Shown in pieces: positions 37,552 through 44,869 of a stretch of DNA of 64,000 bases. Source of the DNA: Thermoanaerobaculia bacterium (lineage in GTDB: Bacteria; Acidobacteriota; Thermoanaerobaculia; Gp7-AA8); NCBI GenBank assembly GCA_017883205.1, contig JADGNZ010000007.1, positions 1 through 64,000 on the forward strand. The letters run 5' to 3'. Both the position numbers and the translations under genes were made by a program. Under the pieces are notes generated by a model, which saw nothing but the letters and a program-made list of their open reading frames with translations, was not told where the DNA came from and did not search any database. Within the stretch, counting starts at the first letter, position 1. Each line of letters starts with the position of its first letter.

Positions 37552-38232
37552 ATGTCGAAGCACGTTGTGAAGGTCGCCGCGGCGATACTCATCCTCGCCG
37601 CGTTGATCGTCGCATTCCGCGTCCTGCCGGTTGCGAACTGGCTTCGCGACTTTCAGACCTACGTTCGCGGCCGCGGCGCGATTGGCTACGTTGTTTACAT
37701 CGTCGTCTACGCCGTCTGCGTCGTCGCATTCGTGCCGGCGTCGATCCTCACGCTTGGGGCGGGAGCGATCTTCGGATTCGTTGGAGGAGTGATCGTCGTC
37801 GTCATCGGAGCGACGCTTGGGGCCACCCTCTCGTTTCTTCTCGCGCGTACGGTCATGCGCAAGCGCGTGGAGGCGATGACGGCGAAGAATGCGAAGTTCC
37901 GCGCGCTCGACCGCGCCATCGCCGGCGAAGGGATCAAGATCGTCTTTCTCGTCCGCCTGGCGGTCGTCTTTCCCTTCACCTGGCTCAACTACGCCTTCGG
38001 TCTGACCGCGATCCCGCTTTGGAGCTACGTGGCGGCCACCTTCATCGGGATCATGCCCGCCACCGCCGCGTTCGTCTTCGTCAGCAGTGCCGCCACGACC
38101 GCCGCGACCACACATGCAAGTCTGATCACGAAGACGGTCTACATCGCCGGCGGCATCATCGCGCTCGCGGTCAGCGTGTTCATCGGGAGGATCGCCACCA
38201 GAGCCATCAAACGCGCCGGCGTGGATGAATAG
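37552..38232 (+). CDS. TVP38/TMEM64 (VTT-domain) inner-membrane protein
   Basis: The 226-aa product has about six hydrophobic segments. VTT-domain signatures are visible: FVPASILTLGAGAIFGFVGGVI, GATLGATLSFLLAR and VRLAVVFPFTWLNYAFGLTAIPLWSY. The family (DedA/TVP38) includes lipid scramblase-like or transport proteins in the cytoplasmic membrane; the specific substrate is unknown. It is preceded by the CACAGAG half-repeat and lies alone on this strand. Confidence 0.88.
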   Translation: MSKHVVKVAAAILILAALIVAFRVLPVANWLRDFQTYVRGRGAIGYVVYIVVYAVCVVAFVPASILTLGAGAIFGFVGGVIVVVIGATLGATLSFLLARTVMRKRVEAMTAKNAKFRALDRAIAGEGIKIVFLVRLAVVFPFTWLNYAFGLTAIPLWSYVAATFIGIMPATAAFVFVSSAATTAATTHASLITKTVYIAGGIIALAVSVFIGRIATRAIKRAGVDE

Positions 38233-38267
38233 CGAATCATCTGGAAGGGAAGCGAAGGAGAGATCGA

Positions 38268-38513
38268 GTGAAGCGCAACTTCAACGAGCTGTTCTCGAAG
38301 ATGAAACCCGAGGCGCAGGCACGGGTGAAGGCTCGCTCCTGCGAGTTGTTGCAAGAGATGGCTGTCCCAGATCCGTTCGGAGAGGTTGAAGGTACAACGG
38401 CGCCCGAAGACGCAATGACTCCATCGACAGACGCGAATGCGACGTCTTCAGATGAGGCGACTCTTGAGCGGGCGACTGCGAATCGAAAGGTGGCAATGCA
38501 CGGCTCGAAATGA
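38268..38513 (+). pseudogene. probable truncated HTH-type antitoxin gene
   Basis: The 81-aa frame starts with GTG after AAGGAG. Its first ~35 residues (MKRNFNELFSKMKPEAQARVKARSCELLQEM) match the typical opening of XRE/HigA-type antitoxins, in which a helix-turn-helix should follow. Instead the rest is Thr/Ala/Asp-rich and unstructured (EDAMTPSTDANATSSDEAT). It looks like an antitoxin cut off by rearrangement and extended by chance to the next stop. A short intact protein with a fused disordered tail is the alternative. No toxin is adjacent. Confidence 0.45.
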
Positions 38514-38595
38514 GTTTGTGCGAAGGCATGCTGTCAATTAGTTCTTCGGATTGAGCGCCAGCGGAGACGAGTAGCGAGCTCGTCAAAATTACGTT

Positions 38596-38643
38596 TCTCC
38601 CACCCCCCACCCCCGACTCCACCCCCGACTCCCCACCCCCTCG
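38596..38643. repeat. GTCGGG element, solo arm (copy 7)
   Basis: TCTCCCACCCCCCACCCCCGACTCCACCCCCGACTCCCC is a C-rich arm without a matching G-rich arm nearby. It is 31 bp upstream of the tal-pgi start codon, whose own ribosome binding site GGCGGAGGT follows. Confidence 0.7.
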
Positions 38644-38674
38644 CACGCGATATGCTTCCCAGGCGGAGGTCAAG

Positions 38675-41455
38675 ATGAGCAATCCACTAAGAGATCTGGC
38701 GAAAACCGGCCAGAGCGTCTGGTTTGACCAGATGGAGCGGCGCCTCGTCACCAGCGGCGAATTGCAGCGGATGATCGATGAAGACGATCTGCGCGGCCTG
38801 ACTTCAAATCCGACCATTTTCGAGAAAGCGATCGGCGGCAGCGACGACTACGAAGCGCAGTTGCGCACGCTCGCTTCGCAGAACAAGTCGCGCGACGAGA
38901 TCTACGACGCCATCACGATCGAAGACATCGGCAACGCCGCGGATGTTTTCCGACCGGTCTACGACCGATGCAAAGGCGGCGATGGATTTTGCAGCCTGGA
39001 GGTCTCGCCGATTCTCGCGCGCGACACAGCCGGAACCGCTGCCGAAGCGAAGCGTCTCTTCGCCACGCTCGGCCGTCCGAACGTGATGATCAAGATCCCC
39101 GCGACGCCGGAAGGAATCCCGGCAATCGAGGAGTCGATCGCGGCCGGCATCAACATCAACATCACGCTGATCTTCTCCAACGATGTCTATTCGAAGGTGA
39201 TGGAGGCGTACCTCCGCGGGCTGGAGCGGCGCGTCGCGCAGAATCTGCCGATCAACGAGATCTCCTCGGTCGCCAGCTTCTTCGTCAGCCGCATCGATGC
39301 GTTGGCGGAGAAGCAGATCGAAGCGGCGCTGAAAGCAAAGGACGATCCCGAGGTTCGCGCGTTGATGGGAAAGATCGCGATCGCCAACGCCAAGCTCGCC
39401 TATCAGCTCTTCAAGGAAACGTTCAGCGGGGCGCGCTGGGAGGCGCTGCGCCACCACGGCGCCAACGTGCAGCGGCCGTTGTGGGCATCGACCGGCACTA
39501 AGAATCCCGCCTACAACGATGTGCTCTACATCGAGTCGCTGATTGGGGCCGACACCGTCAACACCGTTCCGCCGGCCACGTACAAGGCCTTCAAAGATCA
39601 TGGCCGCGTGGCCTTGACGCTGGAAGCGGACCTCGACGAAGCACGCGAAGTGCTGCGCAAGTTCGCGGAAAAAGGATTCAGCCTCGAGGCGATCACCGAC
39701 AAGCTCACGGACGATGGCGTCAAGTCATTCGACGAGTCGTTCGCGTCGCTCCTGGCGACGATCGAGGCAGGGCGCGATGAAGCTCTCCGCGGGCTGGCCC
39801 GCCGCCAATCACTGCACCTCGGCGCCGCTCAGGCCACCGTCGATCAAGCCGCGCAGCGCATCGAGAAAGAGAAGTTCGTCGATCGCATCTGGGCCAAGGA
39901 CACCACGCTCTGGAAGAACGACGACGCGCACAAGAAGATCATCCCCAACGCCCTCGGCTGGCTCGTTGTGGCCGAGGAGATGGCGAAGGCGGCACCGGAG
40001 CTGATGCAGTTCGCCGACTCCGTGAAGGCCGATTTCGATGACGTCATCGTCCTCGGCATGGGCGGGTCCAGTCTCTGTTCCGAGGTGACGCGGCGGTTGT
40101 TTGGCGCGCGGAGCGGCTATCCGCGGCTGAACGTGCTCGACTCAACTGTGCCTGATGCCGTGCATGCGCTGGAGTCGAATCTCAACCTGGCCCGCACGCT
40201 GTTCATCGTGGCATCCAAGTCGGGTACGACGACCGAGCCGGCCATGTTTCATCGCTACTTCTACGATCGCGTGAAGTCGGTCAAGGGCGACAAGGCCGGT
40301 GAGAACTTTGTTGCCGTCACCGATCCCGACACGCAGCTCGGGCGCGACGCAAAGGCGGACAACTTCCGCAAGATCTTCATCAATCGAGCAGACATCGGAG
40401 GCCGCTACTCCGCCCTTTCGTACTTTGGGATGGCGCCTGCCGCAATTGCCGGCGTCGACGTGGCGACGCTTCTCGATCGCGCCGTACACGCCGGCCACAT
40501 CGCCCGCGTGCCCAGCGCGAAGAAGAATCCTGCCGCAATGCTCGGCGCAGTCATTGGATCGCTGGCGCTCCAAGGCCGCAACAAGCTCACGCTGATCACG
40601 CCTGCTCCGCTCGACACCCTCGGACTCTGGATCGAGCAACTGATCGCCGAGTCGACCGGGAAGGAGGGCAAGGGCATCCTGCCGGTCGCCGGCGAGCCGC
40701 TGCTCAATCCTGCCGACTACGGCAACGACCGGCTCTTCGTCTGCGTGCGAATGCGCGGCTCGGATATGACGCCGACGCTCAAAGCGCTCGCCGGCGCCGG
40801 CCATCCGGTCGTCGATCAGGTGCTCGATGATCCGCTCGACATCGGCGAGACGTTCTTCACCTGGGAGTTCGCAACGGCTGTGGCCGGCGCGCTCCTCGGC
40901 ATCGATGCCTTCGATCAGCCGAACGTGCAGGAGTCGAAGGACAACACGAAGCGCTTGCTGGAGGAGTTCAAAACCAGCGGCACGATGCACACCGATGATC
41001 ATCAAGTGAAGCCCGATGATGCCGCCGCGATCGGCTCGCTGCTTGCCAGTGTCAAGGCCGGCGACTACGTGGCTCTCACTGAGTATTTCGTGGAGTCGCC
41101 GGAGCGCGACAAGGCGATCGCCGCGATCCGCGAAACGATCGGACGTGAATTGCACGTCGCCACAACCACCGGCTACGGTCCGCGTTTCCTCCACTCGACC
41201 GGTCAGTTGCACAAAGGGGGGCCGGATACCGGCGTCTACATGCAACTCACTGGCGGCGGGCACGAGGACGTGCCGATTCCGAACGAGAAGTTCAGTTTCG
41301 GCGTGCTCGTGCGCGCGCAGGCGATCGGCGATCTGCAATCTCTGACCAGCCGGAAGCGGCGCGCGATCAGCATCAACCTCGGCGAGAACATCGATGCGGG
41401 GCTGGCGACGCTGACAACCATCGTGACCAACGCCCTCTCGAAGGTCAAAGCATAA
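38675..41455 (+). CDS. bifunctional transaldolase / glucose-6-phosphate isomerase
   Basis: The 926-aa fusion joins two complete enzymes. Residues ~1-370 are transaldolase of the TalB-like type: LTSNPTIFEKAI, NINITLIFSNDVY and the Schiff-base Lys in VMIKIPAT. Residues ~400-926 are phosphoglucose isomerase: VIVLGMGGSSLCSEVT, FIVASKSGTTTEPAMFHRYFY, TDPDTQLG and HTDDHQVKPDD. It links the pentose-phosphate pathway and glycolysis in one polypeptide. The start is ATG 38675 behind GGAGGTC. gnd follows 12 bp later, so this is a sugar-phosphate operon. Comparable fusions are known in Acidobacteriota and some other phyla. Confidence 0.95.
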   Translation: MSNPLRDLAKTGQSVWFDQMERRLVTSGELQRMIDEDDLRGLTSNPTIFEKAIGGSDDYEAQLRTLASQNKSRDEIYDAITIEDIGNAADVFRPVYDRCKGGDGFCSLEVSPILARDTAGTAAEAKRLFATLGRPNVMIKIPATPEGIPAIEESIAAGININITLIFSNDVYSKVMEAYLRGLERRVAQNLPINEISSVASFFVSRIDALAEKQIEAALKAKDDPEVRALMGKIAIANAKLAYQLFKETFSGARWEALRHHGANVQRPLWASTGTKNPAYNDVLYIESLIGADTVNTVPPATYKAFKDHGRVALTLEADLDEAREVLRKFAEKGFSLEAITDKLTDDGVKSFDESFASLLATIEAGRDEALRGLARRQSLHLGAAQATVDQAAQRIEKEKFVDRIWAKDTTLWKNDDAHKKIIPNALGWLVVAEEMAKAAPELMQFADSVKADFDDVIVLGMGGSSLCSEVTRRLFGARSGYPRLNVLDSTVPDAVHALESNLNLARTLFIVASKSGTTTEPAMFHRYFYDRVKSVKGDKAGENFVAVTDPDTQLGRDAKADNFRKIFINRADIGGRYSALSYFGMAPAAIAGVDVATLLDRAVHAGHIARVPSAKKNPAAMLGAVIGSLALQGRNKLTLITPAPLDTLGLWIEQLIAESTGKEGKGILPVAGEPLLNPADYGNDRLFVCVRMRGSDMTPTLKALAGAGHPVVDQVLDDPLDIGETFFTWEFATAVAGALLGIDAFDQPNVQESKDNTKRLLEEFKTSGTMHTDDHQVKPDDAAAIGSLLASVKAGDYVALTEYFVESPERDKAIAAIRETIGRELHVATTTGYGPRFLHSTGQLHKGGPDTGVYMQLTGGGHEDVPIPNEKFSFGVLVRAQAIGDLQSLTSRKRRAISINLGENIDAGLATLTTIVTNALSKVKA

Positions 41456-41467
41456 AAGGAGACGTAA

Positions 41468-42889
41468 ATGGCTGAAGCGCAATTCGGCGTAATCGGACTC
41501 GCGGTGATGGGCGAGAACCTTGCGCTCAACATCGAAGACCACGGCTTTTCCGTTGCGGTCTGGAACCGCGAACCAACTGTGACGGACCGCTTCATCGCCA
41601 AGACCGCGGGAAAGAAATTCACCGGCACGAAGTCACTGGCCGAGCTGGTGAAAGCGATCGAGCGTCCGCGCCGGATCGTGATGATGATCAAAGCCGGCGC
41701 ACCGGTCGACATGACGATCGACGCGCTGACGCCGCTGCTCGACGAGGGCGATGTCGTCATCGACGGCGGCAACTCCTGGTTCAAAGACACCCAGGAGCGG
41801 ACGAAGCGGCTTGAAGCAAAGAAGCTGCACTTCGTCGGCTCGGGCGTTTCCGGCGGCGAAGAAGGTGCGCGCTTCGGCCCGTCGCTGATGCCCGGCGGCT
41901 CAAACGAATCGTGGGAAGCCATCAAGCCGGTTTTCGAGGCGATCGCGGCGAAGAGCGATTCGGGTCCGTGCGTGACGCATGTCGGTCCCGACGGCGCCGG
42001 CCATTACGTGAAGATGGTTCACAACGGCATCGAGTACGGCGACATGCAGCTCATCGCCGAGGCGTACGAGATGCTGCGCAAAGGGTTGGGGGCGAATGCG
42101 GAGGAGCTGGCGGCGATCTTCGACGAATGGAACAAAGGACCGCTCGAGTCATTCCTCATCGAGATCACCGCGCACATCTTCCGCGTCAAGGATCCCGAGA
42201 CCGGCGCGCCGCTGGTCGACAAGGTGCTCGACAAGGCGGGACAGAAAGGCACGGGCAAGTGGACAGCGCAGATCGCGCTCGACCTGGCCGTTCCGATTCC
42301 GACGATCGCGGCGGCCATCGACGCGCGCGTGTTGTCGTCGATGAAGGAAGAGCGGGTCAGCGCATCGACGGTGCTGCGCGGACCTTCCGACACTGCGCCG
42401 GTCAGCGACCGGAAGCAGTTCATCAGCGATGTTCACGACGCGCTTTACGTTTCGAAGATCTGCTCCTACGCGCAAGGCATGGCGCTGATCGAGGCGGGAT
42501 CGAAGGAATGGAATTGGTCGATCGACATGCGCGAGATGGCGCGCATCTGGAAAGCCGGCTGCATCATCCGCGCACGCTTCCTCGACTCGATCATGCGCGC
42601 CTACGAGCGCAAACCGGATCTGCGCAACCTGTTGCTCGACGACGAGTTCTCCGCCGACGCGCAGAAGTCGCAGGCGGCCTGGCGCCGTGCCGTGGCCTTC
42701 GCGCAGGCAAACGGAATCGCCGTGCCGTCGATGTCGGCGTCACTCAGCTACTTCGATGCATACCGCAGCGCCGAGCTCCCGCAGAACCTGACGCAAGCGC
42801 AACGCGATTACTTTGGCTCGCACACGTACCAGCGCAACGACAAGGGTGCGGACACGCCATTCGTGCATACGGATTGGATACATAAATAG
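41468..42889 (+). CDS. gnd: 6-phosphogluconate dehydrogenase, decarboxylating
   Basis: The 473-aa product oxidises and decarboxylates 6-phosphogluconate to ribulose 5-phosphate with NADP. Motifs: nucleotide-binding GLAVMGENLALNIEDHGF, IIDGGNSWF-type VIDGGNSWFKDT, VGSGVSGGEEGARFGPSLMPGG, catalytic GAGHYVKMVHNGIEYGDMQ, and C-terminal RDYFGSHTYQR. Length is normal for the full-length class. It is preceded by AAAAGGAG and probably co-transcribed with tal-pgi. Confidence 0.98.
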   Translation: MAEAQFGVIGLAVMGENLALNIEDHGFSVAVWNREPTVTDRFIAKTAGKKFTGTKSLAELVKAIERPRRIVMMIKAGAPVDMTIDALTPLLDEGDVVIDGGNSWFKDTQERTKRLEAKKLHFVGSGVSGGEEGARFGPSLMPGGSNESWEAIKPVFEAIAAKSDSGPCVTHVGPDGAGHYVKMVHNGIEYGDMQLIAEAYEMLRKGLGANAEELAAIFDEWNKGPLESFLIEITAHIFRVKDPETGAPLVDKVLDKAGQKGTGKWTAQIALDLAVPIPTIAAAIDARVLSSMKEERVSASTVLRGPSDTAPVSDRKQFISDVHDALYVSKICSYAQGMALIEAGSKEWNWSIDMREMARIWKAGCIIRARFLDSIMRAYERKPDLRNLLLDDEFSADAQKSQAAWRRAVAFAQANGIAVPSMSASLSYFDAYRSAELPQNLTQAQRDYFGSHTYQRNDKGADTPFVHTDWIHK

Positions 42890-42904
42890 ACGGCCAAAAA
42901 GCAT

Positions 42905-42963
42905 CACCACAGAGACACAGAGAGCACAGAGATGATCTTTGTGTCCTCTGTGTCTCTGTGGTT
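42905..42963. repeat. CACAGAG-type inverted repeat, full copy
   Basis: CACCACAGAGACACAGAGAGCACAGAGA pairs with TCCTCTGTGTCTCTGTGGTT. It lies in the 83-bp gap between the convergent gnd and cardiolipin synthase genes, the same position type as the copy at 19076, also between convergent stop codons. Confidence 0.85.
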
Positions 42964-42972
42964 AAAGGGTTT

Positions 42973-44229
42973 TCACAGTTGCGGCCGAAACACCTCGGCC
43001 ATCTTCTCTTTCAACTTATCCAGCCAGCCGCGCTTGAACCACTTGCGCAGAAGGACCTCTTCGCAGTGTTTCAGATCTTCGTGGAACATCACCTCCATCT
43101 GCGCGGCGATGTCGTCGTCGTAGACGTTGACGTTCACCTCGTCGTTGAGGCGGAAGCTGCGGTCGTCGAAGTTTGAGGATCCGATCGTCGTCCAGACTCC
43201 GTCGACTACCATCGTTTTGGCGTGCATCATCGTCGGCTGGTACTCGAAGATGCGGATACCGCGGCGCAGGAGGAGCTCGTAATGCCAGCGGCTGGCCTGG
43301 CGGGCGATGGGAATGTCGTTGTCTTCGCCCGGCACGATCACGCGCACGTCGACGCCGCGGCGCACCGCTCCTTCCAGCGCGCGCAACGTGTCTTTGTCGG
43401 GCACGAAGTAGGCGTTGCTGATGTAGATCGACTTCGCAGCGCTCACAATCGAGATGATGTAGAGCAGCTTCACCATCGAACTCCCCTCGGTCGGCGAGGA
43501 CTTGAGCACTTGCGTGAGGTGCGAGCCGCCCCGAGGAACTTCCGGGAAGTAATCGAGGCCGGTGAGCAGCTCGCCACGGCTCTTGATCCAGTTGTCCATG
43601 AAGGCGAACTGCATCTGCGTGACGACAGGGCCTTCGACGCGGGCCACCGTGTCGCGCCAGTGCTCTTTCGAATCGGCATCGCCGAGCCAGGTGTCCGCGA
43701 TGCCCACGCCGCCCGAAAAGCCGACGCACCCATCGACGATGAGCAGCTTGCGGTGCGTGCGGTGGTTGAATCTGGCGAGCATGTACCAGCGCAGCGGGTG
43801 ATACCACTCCAGATCGATGCCGTTGCGCGTCAGGAAGTCGATCAGCGATTGCGACATCTGCGCGGAGCCGACGGCGTCGAGAATGATTTTGATTTCCACT
43901 CCGGCGCGCGCCCGTTCGGCGAGAGCTTCAGCAAACTTGCGGCCGATCTCGCCATCCCAGTAGATGTAGAACTCGAGATTGATCGTCCGTTTCGCGGCCC
44001 GGATCGCGGACAGCATTGAAGGGAAGATCTCGACTCCGTTCTTCAGAATGGTGACGACGTTTCCCTGCGACATCGGCGCGCCGGTCAGCGCGTGCATCGT
44101 CTGCAGGAAGGCGACGTCGCCCACCCCGAACTGATGCTTCATGTGATAGCGAACGGGCAGCCGCCGCCGGATGATCGGCAACTGCGGGCGCCGCGGGTAG
44201 CGATGGGCCTTTTGCTTGCGGAAGAGCAT
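42973..44229 (-). CDS. cardiolipin synthase (phospholipase D family)
   Basis: The 418-aa product has two HKD phospholipase D motifs, HRKLLIVD and HAKTMVVD, each followed by the expected SSNFDDRSF-type context. The family sequence YIYWDGEIGRKFAEAL and ISNAYFVPDK are present. It lacks the two N-terminal transmembrane helices of ClsA, so ClsB/ClsC-like. It condenses phosphatidylglycerol with another phospholipid headgroup donor at the inner membrane. Its start is shared with the stop of the DUF4112 gene (TGATG), so the two are coupled. Confidence 0.92.
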   Translation of the reverse strand: MLFRKQKAHRYPRRPQLPIIRRRLPVRYHMKHQFGVGDVAFLQTMHALTGAPMSQGNVVTILKNGVEIFPSMLSAIRAAKRTINLEFYIYWDGEIGRKFAEALAERARAGVEIKIILDAVGSAQMSQSLIDFLTRNGIDLEWYHPLRWYMLARFNHRTHRKLLIVDGCVGFSGGVGIADTWLGDADSKEHWRDTVARVEGPVVTQMQFAFMDNWIKSRGELLTGLDYFPEVPRGGSHLTQVLKSSPTEGSSMVKLLYIISIVSAAKSIYISNAYFVPDKDTLRALEGAVRRGVDVRVIVPGEDNDIPIARQASRWHYELLLRRGIRIFEYQPTMMHAKTMVVDGVWTTIGSSNFDDRSFRLNDEVNVNVYDDDIAAQMEVMFHEDLKHCEEVLLRKWFKRGWLDKLKEKMAEVFRPQL

Positions 44230-44732
44230 CAGCGCTTCGAAGCGATCCAGATGATGGCCGCGACGACGGCGGCGAGCATGAGCATGGAGAAGCCGAGGAT
44301 CACCACCAGAATGATCACGGCCGCGCCTGCGATCGCCTTGAACGACCGCGGCGGACGCGTGCGGTCACGGTGCAGCAGCAGCGCGTTGAGGTTGATGATG
44401 TTCTCTTCGAATAACCAGTCGAAGACGGTGCCAACAACCGGAATCGATCCGATGGACATGTCCAGAAGGATATAGAGGACCATCCGGCCGATGCGGATCA
44501 ACGGCACGCGGTGCCGCAGCGCGCCGACGATGATCCAGGTGGAAAGCACCGCGCCGATGACTTCCCCGACGCCGGGAATGAGACTGAGTCCCGCATCCAG
44601 CCCGATGCGCTTCTTCATTCCCGGAATCGGAACCGCCTCGTCCATGAGCCGCGCGAAGTGACGAAGCGCGACCAGATCCGCCGGAAGCTTCTCGTCCGGC
44701 TCGATCACTTCGGGGATGAAGATGTGGGGCAT
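44229..44732 (-). CDS. DUF4112 membrane protein
   Basis: The 167-aa product has the DUF4112 signature: LARLMDEAVPIPGM-type LRHFARLMDEAVPIPG, GLDAGLSLIPGVGEVIGAV, and SIGSIPVVGTVFDWLFEENIINL. About three hydrophobic segments plus a C-terminal one (VIILVVILGFSMLMLAAVVA) are visible. Function of the family is unknown. Coupling to cardiolipin synthase suggests a membrane-lipid context. The start is ATG 44732. Confidence 0.88.
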   Translation of the reverse strand: MPHIFIPEVIEPDEKLPADLVALRHFARLMDEAVPIPGMKKRIGLDAGLSLIPGVGEVIGAVLSTWIIVGALRHRVPLIRIGRMVLYILLDMSIGSIPVVGTVFDWLFEENIINLNALLLHRDRTRPPRSFKAIAGAAVIILVVILGFSMLMLAAVVAAIIWIASKR

Positions 44733-44759
44733 GCTTAGCGGTCAATGCAACCTATGGCC

Positions 44760-44867
44760 CAGGCAGCACAGACAAGAGTGTCTGTGCCACACAACCACTG
44801 CTTCCAGGGTTGCATGCGGCACAAGCCAAGGTCCATGTGGCACAGACACTCTTGTCTGTGCTGGCTT
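44760..44867. repeat. REPIN-like inverted repeat of CACAGACAAGAGTGTCTGTG
   Basis: Both arms contain GCACAGACAAGAGTGTCTGTGCCACA, itself a palindrome (CACAGAC/GTCTGTG). The arms are inverted ~43 bp apart. Two such palindromes in inverted orientation form the layout of REP doublets, but the sequence is unrelated to the REP family at 61-62 kb. It lies between the DUF4112 gene start and the end of the M14 peptidase gene, beginning right at the latter's stop. Confidence 0.85.
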
Positions 44868-44869
44868 GA

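Noticed and set aside
37294-38115. 273-aa minus-strand ORF spanning array B and the TVP38 gene
   Set aside because: Most of it is antisense to the clearly coding TVP38 gene; the rest is array-derived heptapeptides.
40142-41542. Long antisense ORFs (for example 40142-41542, 32241-33590, 50594-51817)
   Set aside because: They lie fully opposite tal-pgi, sufS and the kinase genes, which have strong family signatures. Long antisense frames are expected at high GC.
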